DNA of 64,000 nucleotides from Pomacea canaliculata (Eukaryota; Mollusca; Gastropoda; Architaenioglossa; Ampullariidae): contig NC_037595.1 in the NCBI RefSeq assembly GCF_003073045.1, positions 14,730,252 to 14,794,251 of the forward strand, in the 5' to 3' direction. The first letter of the stretch is position 1. Every line of letters begins with the position of its first letter. This document shows, piece after piece, positions 52,501 through 64,000 of the stretch. Both the position numbers and the translations under genes were made by a program. The notes under the pieces were generated by a model. It made no database searches and was not told the DNA's origin. It saw only the letters and a program-made list of their open reading frames with translations.

Positions 52501-55500
52501 GAGGCAAGACCTGTGTTTTCTTGGCATGCAATGTGATCGCCGATAGCTCGTGGCTGACGTTACGTTGTCATGACTACATCCACTTCCTTGACATTTACAT
52601 CAACTTTTTTTCCAGAAATAGACGACAGTAGCTCGGATGTCGTGGCTCTCTTCGCCGCCTGGCAGCCCATCCCGTGTCACTGCCCCTTCATTTTGCGAAA
52701 AACACTCATAAGGATCGTTCCATGCTGCAGGAACGAAGAATGCTCTTTAGGTCGGCAGGGTTATGGACAGGTCAAGATGTCCACTGATAGTCCTATTCTA
52801 GTTCCATCGGAGAGCGGGTTCTCCATTTCCTCTTCAATATATCACCAGCACTGTTTCCCACCCATCCTCGTCTGAACATGTAAAAGAAACTGTTTCTATT
52901 TTCCTCTCCAGCATACAAGGTTTGGTTCAGTCACCGCTTCCTGAGCATTGGTCTGTTCTCAGACTGGACTGGCTTGAGTACGTGCATACAGTGCGAGAAG
53001 TCACTGCCCCACCACCCCACAGCTTCAGTCTGTTGGTGTGTGTGTGCGAGAAAAAAAGCCATTTGCTGTACAGTAGTACATCTTGTGACGTAGCACCAAA
53101 ACTCCTTGCAGCATTTCATTTACTTCCAATTCCCTGATATTTATAGGGCAGTGCTTAATGTGTGCATGCAGTCTACTTCATTTCTCCAGGTCAACGTACG
53201 AAATATTGATCATTCCTGCCTTGAGCTGCTTTTGCTATTTTTACCTACGTGTGTGGAGTTTTAGTGACGTTTTGTCAAACTGTTCTGTCAGTGTCATAGT
53301 GGAGGCTTTTGACATTATCCTCATGTCATTACTCTTGAAAATCCTTTGCATGCAGCTGACAGTCTAGTGAGGCCACATTCAGCAGACGAATTCGATGACA
53401 GGTCGTTGCCCCTTGTAGCTGTACAAATACTGTTTAAGAATTAAGTGTACGTCACTATAAGCTGAGAGTGACAATGAGTGACGTGGCGTGTCCCCCTGTA
53501 TCGTGCAGCAGCATCAAGTGGATGCACGGCTTGCAGTGCATGGCGGGGCTGCTGATCCTGACCATCATTGCTGGGGCACTGTACCGCTCCGCCTCACTGT
53601 ACCACCCGCGCCGTGACGTCATCCTCCACCTCAAGTCGCAGAAGAAGAACCGCCGCGACCGGGAGGCGGAGAAGCCGCCATACTTGGACTTCAGCGCACT
53701 GCGCATGCGCTCGCTGCAGGCCCTGATGGTCATCGCCGCTGTCGTGGGCATCGGAATCCACGTGCCATTTGTTCTGCTGGTCAGTTCCCCGCAGCTGCGT
53801 CCAACATCTGTGAAAGAAAAGTCCTTGATATTGCGTCCCAGAAAAATTTTTCATTGTCTATAACCGTACATTTTGTTCATGTGTTGATTTTGAAGGAACT
53901 GTCATTCAGGACCGACTTGAATGTAGGTTTTTATAAAACGAATGGGCTAAGTTCATCACAAGATTCTGGTTCCACAAATCCCAATATTGGTCTACTTACC
54001 TGTGCTTAAAAAGAGTTCAAAATTCTCCATGTCATGTCGGAGGGCAAATAAGTCATCGTCTCCAGTCCTAGCTCTTAAACTGAATGTCCTTATTTTAACG
54101 GGGTTGGTCTATTTGTGATTTTCGATAAGATCTTAAACGTCCTGAACGGTTTAAGACTGAAAATATGTGCCTTGTGATGAGCTAAGTGGACCTTGTAGTT
54201 ATTTCAAAAAAGTATTGCAATCAAGAGGGTCTTTAAGACGAGGTAATGTGGCTCATTCCTCTTAGTCTGCCAGTAATGATGCTTCTTAATTATTTCAAAA
54301 CCCACTTTACTGGGGTATCCCCCTTTCTGGTAGTGTGCAATAATTAGCAACAAATGCCCCAAACATGCATCGAGTATACGTGTGTGTGTGTGGTCAAACA
54401 GGTTCGGACGGCGAAGCAGGCAGGTGTGGACGCCTATCACCTGCTGCTGCACAGCGTGTACGTGGGCTTGGGCTTCGTGCTGGGCTGCGCGGCACTGGGC
54501 TACGTCACCATCCGCACCAGCGCCGACTGCTTCATCTGCCGGCGCCACCTAGTGCAGACGGCCGCCATCGCCGGGGGCGTGTTGACGCTGTTGCTGGTGA
54601 TGGCGCGCGACGCCAGCGCCTTCTCTCTCTACGCCTGGGCTTACGGCATGGCTGCTGGCGCCTACTACCTCGGCCTCAAGCTCTACGCCCTGGAGCTGGT
54701 CAGCCAGCAGCTCATGGAGCGCGCCTGGAGCTTTCTGTCCGCCGTGCAGTGCTTCCCTTTCCTGTTTGGCGCGCCAGTGGCTTGTACGTGGCAGCTGTTG
54801 TTGTTCGTGTCATAAGCGTCAGATGTACAAGAAATGTCTCATCAGTAGCGACTACCTACTGTATACGTTTACTAACTTAGCATTGCAGACTTCTGCACGC
54901 AAAAGCTTTTTAATTAAACAAATATGCTGTTTTGTTGTTTTCTCCATCTTTTTCATTGTTAAGTGTTTGATTAGTACTATGCTTGACACTTTGTGCAGCC
55001 TACCTGAAGGCGGCTTACCAGACGGACGATGCAGGCTACGTGTTCGCCGGCACCACTATGGTTGCTGGCGGGCTGCTCTTCTACTCCATGCCCTACTTCG
55101 AGCGGCACGCCTCCAACCACGTGGTGTTGCAGAAGCAGACCAGCACGTGCTCCTCCACCATGACTGCGGAGGCTGCGGCTCTGCTGGAAGTGGACCTGTC
55201 GGATGGGGGCGGAGGCGGCGGTTGCAAGGTCTCCAACCACCTGCACTGCGTGCTGGCGCCGCGCGCGTGCCGCAGTGTAGGCATGGGCAAAGATGTTGGC
55301 CGGGGATGCCAGGCCCCGGGCCCGCAGCACGGCAAGGAACGCGAGCGCAACGGCGGCGGCAAGGCCACGGTGCTGTCCCGCATCATGGAGGAGCGCGACG
55401 CCGCGCGGTGCTCGCCCGATGCCGCGTGCAGAGCTGCATCCTGCAGTAGGGGCAGCAACTCTGTGGAGCAGACCTCCGCCAAACAGGAAAACGGCGAGCC

Positions 55501-55711
55501 GGTCGCCGATGGACCGTCTGACAGCACCTTCTCCAACAAGACGGATAAGTCAAGCGGACGCGAGTCCAGCAAGACCTCGGACAGCAAGAAGAGCAAGAAG
55601 ACCGATGTGCGGGTCGACTTCTTTGACCCGCCCAGCCAGGAGAAGGAGTCCACGGCCACAGTCTCCTACGACAGTGACCTCTACATTAATCTGTGTGAAG
55701 CTCAAGTGTAA
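46550..55711 (+). CDS. Monocarboxylate-transporter-like protein (SLC16 / MFS), complete
   Basis: A 12-helix plasma-membrane transporter of the major facilitator superfamily; SLC16 members carry lactate, pyruvate or related acids, some with protons. Coding exons: 46550-47000, 50819-51053, 51989-52087, 53509-53779, 54402-54783, 54999-55711 (TAA). Phases close: 2151 nt, 716 residues. The ATG is the first after an in-frame stop at 46529. TM1 starts with the family signature DGGWGWVVV at residue ~106. TM2-4 lie in exon 2, and TM5 carries [20 protein letters not shown], the second family motif. TM6-7 are in exon 4, TM8-11 in exon 5, TM12 at exon 6 start. The N-terminus has a Ser/Thr run, and the hydrophilic tail (~200 residues, Gly and Lys/Ser-rich) is long. 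Substrate and subgroup cannot be told. An NAGNAG acceptor precedes exon 4. Confidence 0.92.
47001..50818 (+). other. Transporter gene intron 1 (3.8 kb)
   Basis: GT-AG intron (gtaagt...gtgcag) within TM1-TM2. I find no nested gene. A tRNA-B-box-like 'cagttcaaccctgg' near 50.12 kb is too weak to call a SINE. Confidence 0.7.
51530..51865 (+). mobile_element. LINE 3' fragment (RT C-terminus) in transporter intron 2
   Basis: Frames switch along the plus strand, giving [22 protein letters not shown] and [12 protein letters not shown]. These are the conserved C-terminal motifs of RTE-like elements (AFEMKCLRKIL, KLxWFGHV, ENIxxWTG). Several indels. Non-functional. Confidence 0.75.
52088..53508 (+). 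other. Transporter gene intron 3
   Basis: GT-AG intron of 1.4 kb. Small open frames in it (for example 52570-52875) show no recognisable domain. Nothing else seen. Confidence 0.6.
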
Positions 55712-56740
55712 GCATCCGCTGCTACCTTGACAATGACTGTCTGAACTTATGTTTTCACGGCCTTGCGTCTGCTGATCACGAAGGCCAGACACTTAAAATC
55801 ACGAAGAAAGCAAGGTTCCAAGCATTTCTAGAAATGTACGTGAATGCAACATGTCGGTTCGATAATGGATCATGCGGATTCTCAAGTTTCTCGATACACC
55901 GAGCCCATCACTCATGTGGCTTGAGATACCATGTCGTACGCCTGAGGCGCGATTCTACGCATCCCAGTGTTTGCGCCTTCCATTTTCATACTAAAATTGT
56001 TTTGGCCACTAACTTATCACTCATCTAATTCTTTGGTGACCTTTGCTGCAACCTCGTCGTCGTCATTATCATCTGAAGACGACATGATCTTGTGAGGGAA
56101 CTGCCCCTCTAGTAGGTGAGGTTGTTACTGCGTTAAAAGTTTGTCAAAATCTGGTGGTTTTTTTTTTGCGGATTTCTTTTTGTTTTTGTCGTTTTTACTT
56201 TGCTGAGCTTTAAAAGCCGACAGTGTGAGATGCACTGTACGCTGAAGCTGCTAATTCCTAGCTACCCCTACTTTGAGTCAATTTATTAATGGTTAATTTA
56301 CTAAGGCGTGTGACTTCTGTGTTTTATTCTCCACTAAATTGTAGCTGTGCATATGATCTCTCAGCCTGATTGCTCCACTGACCTACATCTGTGTTGTCTC
56401 TCGTTCAGAATTAAGATAAAGCAACTCCTGTTCGTCTGTCATGGCAGCGTCACTTGGCCAAATTCTGAAACACATCAACATTTGCTACTTCATCTGACAT
56501 TCACCTTGCGCATTGGTGTGAACGTGCCTAAATGTACTGCGTTTAACACTGTGGTCTCCACTGATGTGACCCCAGTAGTCCCGGACATTTTGCCCACGCT
56601 CTCATCTGCATGGCACCATTTAGCCCCAGGGGGAGTGGAGGAACGAGCGAGCTGCCGAGGACATGACTAAGGGCAAAGATGTTGTCGTTATATTTTGCTT
56701 CATTTACTGTCTAACAAATAAAGAGTACGGGTGACCTTTC
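55712..56740 (+). promoter_or_regulatory. Transporter 3' UTR with polyadenylation signal
   Basis: AATAAA at 56717-56722 is the first clear signal after the stop, followed by GT/T-rich sequence (gtgacctttcctagtgtctt), implying a 3' UTR of about 1 kb. No coding feature in the stretch. Confidence 0.5.
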
Positions 56741-58841
56741 CTAGTGTCTTTTCCTGTATAGTTGTGGAAGGTCGCATGTGGTTGACACACAGAGTACCTT
56801 GCGGTACACCTTTTGAAATCCAGAAGCTCACTGCTAAAAACCTGCCAACGTGCAAAACTGTGGTTCCTTTCAATGCACATCCCTTCACTTCAACAAGACG
56901 AAAATGGCTGTTGAACCAACAGACTTAATTGTGCACTGCACAGGAAGGACACAGCACTGCATACAGCACTGCATGAGAATTGCTTGTTGTACACTAAATA
57001 GCAGAACCATACAGTTCTCAAAATTTACTAATATGTGGAGACAATTTTCAGCAGTTCTCAAGGTCCACTTAAACAAACCCACAGGTCTCACATCTACCAA
57101 AAGCAATGGTCAAGAGTCACTCCAGGGAGAAATGGAATAAACAGCACAAGCCACTATCTCATCTGTTTGCATTAAAGTGGTGCTCACTTCACGCAAAACT
57201 GCAATACATCTCTTGAACTTTTGTACTTATTTTTTCAGTTAAGATATTGCTACACTTTCAACCTGAATACTGCAGATAATGTGGACTTACTATTTGCTCC
57301 TCTTATACAAAGCATTACTCTCAAAATTGCAAACCCAGAAAAACTGTAAATAGTAATTTAAAAAATGGTTCTGCACAACCTTTTTCTAAGGCTGTTGTAC
57401 AGTTTTGTGAACTAATTGGGTGCAGCACCATGCAAATTATAAATCCCATTAATTTGATTTTCCCTTTCTATTCCCGAACTACAAACCTACAAACACCACT
57501 ATGCACAGAAAGAGGTTAACAACACAAACATTCAAAACGGACATCAGGAATGTGCGAAGATATATGAAGAAGAAATAACGAACACGCCATTTCACCTTTT
57601 TCTGTGCATGTTATTATCTGTAAGCATGTTATTTTGAGGAAAGAACCTAAAGAAAACTGTCGTCATCTACATTCTAGCTAGGTAACAGTATGGCAATGAG
57701 TTTTTCTTGTAGCTGGCAGAGGTTGAAAGTAATGGAAATTTACAGTTTGTTCAATCCTCACCAAATCCGGCAGAAGAATGCTGCCATCTATTGCTAGGTA
57801 ACAGACTGTTTGGTAGTGTACACTGCCCCAAAGCAAGTTTATTTTTTGTTTTTGGCATTTATTTGTCCAATGAGATGTTTCCTGTAACTCCAAATCAAAA
57901 TACACTTTGCATTTTACATTTCAAAGCAACATGTTACATACTGTCAGACTATGATGTTTGTAAGGGCAACAACTCATGTTTCAAGGGAACTGAACTTCAA
58001 CTAATCTTATTTGTCTTTGAGAGAAAATATCAAGAAACAAAAAATACAAACTATTTACAACTCTATATAAGACTCAATGTGTGGCTAATAATCTCTATAA
58101 TGTGACAATAAATAGCATTTATTTCATTGTCTTCACATAGACTAACCTTCAAAGCATCAGTATTTCAGAATCTTTTCCTACCCATATGTAAATCAACTGC
58201 TTGCATGTTGCATGTGGGAATAACAGCAAAACAATGCATAATTATTATTAACATTGGTTTTAACAGCCTAGTCTTCAAAGGATGATGACTGTTGCTACAT
58301 GCATTTTACAAATTACATAATTGTGAAAAACCACTATAGAAATAATTAAAATGCATTCTGTACCTGGAGACAAAGGGACTATAAAGAAAAAAAAAGAATA
58401 ACATATTTGTCAGTAGCCTTTCCTTTGGTTATCATTGTTTCATTACCATGCCCTACCATGCAAACAATTTTTTTAAAGGGAAGACAGTTCAGATAACTGA
58501 ACAAAAAACCAAAAAGTCATGCAGTGAAACAATTCTCTATATCGCTAAAGCCTTACTAGTTCTTTAAAACCATGGAGCATCTTGTGATAATCTAGTTGAA
58601 ATATTGTAAACTACTGATTTATCAAGTTTAAGAAAATAAGAAAACTTCCTATAAAAACCCACCTTTCCCTTGCCATCTAAACCAAAAACAAAAAAAAAAA
58701 AAACCACCACCACCCCCCCAACACACAAACAGTGGAAAACGAATTATCAAATTTGTAATTTCTATGTGATTACTCCCTTTTTCTATCAGAGAGAATGAGG
58801 GTGAAACAGTCTTTCATGATACATATACAGTTTTTTCTTTG
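56741..58841 (-). other. Convergent 3' region between transporter and SNIP1
   Basis: AT-rich. Minus-strand AATAAA signals (TTTATT on plus) at 58118-58123 and 57838-57843 could end the SNIP1 transcript. A poly-A plus CCACCACC low-complexity tract lies at 58688-58720. No gene seen. Confidence 0.45.
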
Positions 58842-61606
58842 TCAGTTGCTACCAGAATCATCTTCATGCGCTACTTCTGAAGTATCAACATTTTCATGCA
58901 AAAGCACATATTCCCTACTACTGAAACCAAACTTGATAACATCACGTTCCATGAGTTCAACATAACGTTGAGAGTCAATCTGCTTGTTATTTATAAATGT
59001 TCCATTTGCAGAACCCAAATCTATGACATAAGGGCGAACTTTTCGTCCCAAAGAACCATCAGGCCGATGATAGTCAGTGAGTCTGTATTGAAGAACAGCA
59101 TGCTGTTTGGAACACGAAGGATGATCTATCGGTATGTCTGCAATACGTCTATCCCGACCAAGTAAATAAGCACTTTGCCGATGCACTGGCAGCATAGGTA
59201 AAGCTGTATCCCCCTTGAACGGGTACAAACGCCATCTCCGTTTTGGTTTTCGGGCTTCTGAAGGCTCATTATATTTTATTACTACACCCCGATATACATT
59301 TGTGTCTTCTGTCAGTTTTCCTGAAAGTTCAAAATTTGGTCGTTCTTTCTCTACACTTTCCACAGAATCAGAATCACCAAAAGAAGACTGCACCCTTCCT
59401 CTATCTTGCTGCTGTCGTGCCTCCATACGCCGCTGGTCATTTAGTTGTCTCTGTCGTGTAAAGTCATCTGCAGACTCTTGCTTAATACGTCTCAGTTGGT
59501 CATTCTGAGAATTTCTCCTTTCTCCACCACGACGGTTTTCTCTACTGTTTGTACTTTTCTCTTTATCTCGTGATTTGATTAAGCTCTTTGAATCACTAAC
59601 CTCTTCTCTGAGGTTGTGTCTTGATTCATTTACGTTCCTGGCACTTTCCCTGTGTCTGCGATGATCCCTTCTAGCATCATGTTTCTCAGTTCTTTCCTCA
59701 ACTGGTGGCGACCAACTGATGTTCCAAGGTGTTCCGTCTTTTGTGCATCCTTATTCCTTATCTTTTCATTGTGCTTGCTGTATCTCTTTTTCTGAAAATA
59801 ATACTTCATTTATTAATACTATTATTTATATATAAAATGTATAAATATTAAGACATTTTTAAAAATTATCAAGACATTAGTGAATCTCCATCCTCACAAA
59901 TATATGGTTATTACATGTTGAAGTGCAAAGCTGAGCAGAAAGATTAAAAAAAAAACAAAAAAACACCAAAAAACTGAACAACTGAACTTGGAACTGTCTT
60001 GGAAGTGGATAACCAGGAAATCATAACACAGGTATCTGAGGATATACACAGTAGTCAGATGAACATAAATAGTGCAGCACACTTTCCCCAGCTGAATAAG
60101 TACCTGACCCTTTAGAAGGCTTAGAAATTAAAGGCAGCAAAGGAGAGGAGATACCGCCATCTTCATAAAAATGACTATCCCCAGGATAGGTGCAAATGGC
60201 TACTGGAATACCCTTCACTTCTTAAAAAAAAAAAAAAAAACCCCTCATATAATACTGAGACATTATATACACATGTAGGACACAAATCATAAAGCAATAC
60301 TTGCCACATTGATATACACACTATTTTTTAAGGACCATATTGAATGGTTTATAAGGTTTTTCTTCTTAAAACCAAATATTAATAATGGTAAAATACATCT
60401 ATTCTGCTTCTTACATGCATTAGTTTCTAAAGTATCTGGTTGCAAGGTACATATCTTGCACCCAATAATCAACATGTTGTGCAGAATCTTGCTTGAGCAC
60501 GAGAAAGCAAAGCATACATGCGCACATACACATCTTTTATGCACTCACTCAAGTGTAATTGGACCAGTAAGAGATGGAAAGATAATAGGGATCAGCAAGC
60601 AAATAAAATGCCTACTCTGTTCAACAATTTTAGCAAACACTTTGATAAAATAGTCTTGTATTTTAAAGTATTCATATTCTTCTACAATGTATTTAATTAC
60701 TTCACCAAATACACCAGTACAAATTATACGTGACTGACTTCTCAGCAGCATACTAAAACTCATGTCTTCTCAGATATGCACAAAATATATGCATTAGTTG
60801 AGACATAACATAAGCCTAAGTCACTTTCATACAATATAGCACAGCAATGTTTCTTAATCTAAGCTTTCCTTTCCACAGCTAATAATATATGTGCATCATT
60901 TGTTAAACAGGCTTTGGTCAGCCTTGCTATAGGGTACAGAAGATTAGCTGCAAGCCTATATTTGACCACAGCAATTTCTGAACAGGTCAGCCATGGCATT
61001 ATTAGATTTCATTTTTCATATTTTGAGTTCATTAGTGCTTTGGAATCTTCTGCACTTAGATATAGTCCTTAACAGGTTATATTTCCATTTCAATCTATGT
61101 ATCTTACAATGCATATAAAATTATATGCTATAAAACAAAATGCCTAGTAACATGATAGTACCGAATCACAAGTTGACTATATCACCATTTCGAGTTATCA
61201 GTCCACAAATTACCAAACACGCACACTGTGGGTCTATAATTATAAGTGCAAATGATTTTTAAATACTTATTTCCCAATGCATACAAAATGCGATGTGTGC
61301 ACAAGGGACACCCATCTAATTTTGTTTGATATGTTCAGCAAAGTAAAGAAGATTGCGAGTTTTTAGAAAGCACATATTTAAATCATGCTCGCTTGTGATG
61401 TAAAACATTTTGCTATCAAATGAAACAGACATTACTTCAAGTTTAGTTTTTTTTAGTTATAAACTGCTAAAATGAAACCAGTTCATATATAAATGTGGTA
61501 TTAGGTGAGATTTACATGATTAAAAGGTTTTTTTAATTCATACCTTGATGCTACTGCGTTCTTCGTCAGAAAATGATTCACTGTCCCTTTTAACACCATG
61601 TGACAT
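58842..61606 (-). CDS. SNIP1: SNIP1 (FHA-domain splicing/SMAD-interacting protein), with apparent frameshift
   Basis: SNIP1 is a nuclear FHA protein of the spliceosome and RES-type complexes and represses TGF-beta signalling. Exon 1 is 61606-61544 (MSHGVKRDSESFSDEERSS...), donor gtatga. Exon 2 is 59791-58842 (stop at 58844-58842). The C-terminal half is highly conserved: RGVVIKYNEPSEARKPKRRW, then SAYLLGRDRRIADIPIDHPS with the FHA Gly-Arg and Ser, SKQHAVLQYR, VIDLGSANGTFINN and KFGFSSREYVLLHE. The N-terminal part is Arg/Lys/Glu-rich as in the family. Exon 1 enters exon 2 in a frame that runs KKRYSKHNEKIRNKDAQK and then must shift by one base near 59739-59742 (a 4-T run on plus, A on the coding strand) to reach DGTPWNISWSPPVEE. 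Without a shift it stops about 40 codons later. Identity is certain; the shift may be an assembly error. Confidence 0.93.
59792..61543 (-). other. SNIP1 intron 1
   Basis: GT-AG intron of 1.75 kb (donor gtatga, acceptor ttttcag). AT-rich with poly-A/poly-T tracts near 59.95 and 60.22 kb. No other gene seen. Confidence 0.75.
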
Positions 61607-62016
61607 GCTGGCTGCCTAAAAACTACTATGATTTACTTCTCTGACGACTTTTACACTTACAGCAAAACACAGATGTTTTTAAAATGTCGGAAAAATACTA
61701 TTAAGGTATATACTTTCACTAACAGAATGAGGATCATCACGAACTAACATAGACGTCCAATGGATGATACCGTCGAGCATTGACGCCATTTCCGCCGGAA
61801 GTGCAAATATTTTTAAACTGAAAATCACATACATATCAGAGAAGTCTGTGCTTAGATTTTAAAAAATGCTAAGATTAACTGATATTTTTGAAGCATAACT
61901 AGTGTTGAAAACTAATTAATTTTATTTCGACACACTTATATGCTTCATGTGTGACAGTAGGGGAGATCACTGTGATCACATGATCTCATATTGCTCTGAA
62001 TCTTTACGAAAACGTT
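61607..62016. promoter_or_regulatory. Divergent promoter between SNIP1 and the acidic-protein gene
   Basis: The ATGs face away from each other 410 bp apart. The interval has a CpG-bearing segment (gataccgtcgagcattgacgccatttccgccgg, 61768-61800) with GCCATTTCCGCCGGAAG: an overlapping YY1-like (GCCAT) and ETS-like (CCGGAAG) site, both common in housekeeping promoters. Confidence 0.55.
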
Positions 62017-64000
62017 ATGGAAAAGTCGAAATTTCAGACTGTAGTACAAGGAGAAGCATCGGAGTCAGACGATGATGAAGTACACGTTTCTTCTGTTAAC
62101 ATAAAACCCTTTCCATCCCGTGTGTTGCAAACATCGCTTGAATCCAAAGTACGCTTATATTTTACAGTACATTGTAAAGTGCAAATTAAAAGTTAAACTT
62201 CAAAGCTAACGCAATCTCCAATGACATATGAGTAACTAGAACTTCATAGCTGTAATTCTTCTCTGGACTTTCTTATTCCGTGCGTTATCTGTAATTATTA
62301 TGACATTTATATAGTAGTGGCTCATAATTTATGTGATAAGCTATTGTTTCCATTATGTTACGCCAGGAATATTAAGTTGTATGATTTGCTGATTAGTACC
62401 ACAGATTGCGAGTTCTCGAAGTAGAATTTATACTCCAGCATCGTGCAGAACCGTTAATTTAAAAGTTGTAATTGTTTATTTTTGAAAAAGAGCATTTTGA
62501 AATAATACTTCTCTTAAGAAGTAACAATTTTATGTCAACTTATCTGGACCGTATAATCGAAAAAAATTACTTCATTTTTTTAAATTTTAAGTAGTATTTC
62601 TTATAGTTCTAATGAGTTCTGTTATATTGTTTTCAAATTGTATAAGCCTTATCCACATTCATGCACATATGAGTATTTTCTTTTTAAAAGTGAAAGTCAG
62701 AAAGTTTGTGCAACTGCAGTGGAGGAATAAAATAACTTTCGTTAGCTATTCCCAGTATCAAAGAGCTAAATTCTATTTTGTGAACATTTCAACATTTATC
62801 AATCTATTTGCCACCAAATTCACTGCAGAATTTCTATGCACAACACTCATTTTTGGTCCTTAGAAACCAGATTGCAGATTACAGACCATTCTAAGTATAT
62901 TTTCCCTTTCTAATTTCAACCTTTCTTTATTCAAGCAGTGGACGATTTACTGATAATTTGTGCTCACCATTGATGTCTAGTCTATCAAGGAATAATATAG
63001 AACTCATACAGACTGATACAATCATCGCATTGCAAAAACCATAAAGTACTAAAAGCAACTAAACACATAAAAATATTAATTTCAGAAAGTCAATCAGCTG
63101 TAACAGCTTAAGAAATGATAATTATGGTAAAAGCTTACAAAACATTTAATTATATTGTCATGCCATAGGTTAAGTTCATTGAATTCAGAATCAAGTTTGA
63201 TCATAAGACAACTTGACCAAATTTAGTTTGAGCATCGCACCTGACTCTGGTACTTATTAACAAATTATTCCAGATGCCGTGTTGGCTGCACAGCATTAGA
63301 ATATCAATGCACAGTTATGATTTCCTGGCATTTACCTTTTGAAAGAAATGGCCTCTTGCTTAAGTTTTCTTTTTGGCTTTTCTCACTTTCACCTGTGTTT
63401 ACTCCAAACTGTTGCAATTTATCCTGCAGAGCATGTACAGCTTGCTTGTTCACAAGTTTTCACCTTACAGTTTTAATAACTAATTTTTTTTAAATTTATG
63501 TCTTTAAGCCAAAGTAACTGAAAAGAAACAGTAGAGTAATACTTTTCATATAGTATATGTGTGTGTGCGTGTGTAACTTTATCCAGAAATCTTTAATGTA
63601 AGAAGATTTTAAATAGTTCTTTATGAACTCTGAGAGTCCTTTCTGTAAGTGAAACAGTTTTGAAACAGACTATATAAAAAAATGGCAGTACTAAATTTTT
63701 TTTGTGAGAAAACATTTACTAGTTATAATATTTCACACATTTTTTTTTCTTTTGTTTTTAATGTATGTAGCTGATTTGCTTGTAAAAAAAATAACAAAAA
63801 AGAATACACCTTGCTTTTTAACATTGAATTAGTCTTGATAAAGCATTGTTACTTTATCAAAGAACATTTGGTTGACACATTGTTGGATTATTAGAAAACT
63901 GCAGGTGGCCAAGCTGTTGTGGTGGAAGGAGAGGCTTCTGAATCAGAAGAAGAAGAAGAGGTGGAGGTTGACACTAGTTTGAACAGCACAAAGCTTCCTC
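62017..64000 (+). CDS. Unidentified acidic protein, 5' exons only (runs off right edge)
   Basis: I do not recognise this gene. Exon 1 starts at ATG 62017 (MEKSKFQTVVQGEASESDDD...). It ends either at 62148 (donor AAA/gtacgc, phase 0) or at 62119 (C/gtgtgt, phase 1). A second coding block begins at 63905 after ctgcag and is open to the window end in the frame GQAVVVEGEASESEEEEE..., which needs one base from the previous exon. That fits the 62119 donor directly (making Arg); with the 62148 donor a further exon would be needed between. The two exons encode similar acidic motifs (QTVVQGEASESDDDE and QAVVVEGEASESEEEEE), with Ser flanked by acidic residues as in CK2 sites. It is divergent from SNIP1. 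That it is a real gene is likely; its function is unknown. Confidence 0.6.
62149..63904 (+). other. Intron(s) of the acidic-protein gene
   Basis: AT-rich, with GT microsatellite near 63.56 kb and poly-T tracts. The plus open frame 62612-62863 shows no known domain. A small exon may be hidden here. Confidence 0.4.

Noticed and set aside
55093..55659. Minus-strand 188-codon open frame inside the transporter's last exon
   Set aside because: Antisense shadow of a GC-rich real coding exon.

Overview
This is nuclear DNA of an intron-rich, AT-rich animal genome. Short coding exons (5 bp to 1.7 kb) are flanked by clear GT/AG sites, and the introns are full of decayed LINE and DNA-transposon copies. 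The protein families and the style of the repeats suggest a lophotrochozoan, most likely a gastropod mollusc. That placement is inference, since no species-diagnostic sequence is present. I see no prokaryotic features, CRISPR array, rRNA or convincing tRNA.

Layout. (1) 39-831, minus: 5' part of the ribosomal protein eL24 (RPL24) gene, running off the left edge. (2) 1046-27938, plus: a 22-exon CEP97 gene, head-to-head with eL24. Every exon phase closes, giving an open frame of 1548 codons plus stop. The predicted protein has N-terminal leucine-rich repeats, an IQ motif, a coiled coil, an FN3 domain that I do not recall in vertebrate CEP97, and a long Ser-rich tail. One intron has textbook U12-type AT-AC signals and another appears to be GC-AG. 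(3) 34601-38390, minus: a CCDC28-family gene, tail-to-tail with CEP97. (4) 38.4-46.5 kb: intergenic, with broken LINEs, GC-rich stretches and tandem repeats. (5) 46550-55711, plus: a complete 12-TM monocarboxylate-transporter-like (SLC16) gene in six coding exons. (6) 58842-61606, minus: SNIP1 (FHA domain), with an apparent one-base frameshift in this assembly. (7) 62017 to the right edge, plus: first exons of an unidentified acidic protein, head-to-head with SNIP1.

How the genes relate. CEP97 (with CP110) and CCDC28B both act in cilium control in vertebrates and lie convergently here. eL24 and CEP97 are also divergent neighbours in human 3q12.3, so this pair looks like ancient microsynteny. 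I found no wholly new multi-gene system. The most notable signals are the CEP97 domain architecture, its minor-spliceosome intron and the two divergent promoters.
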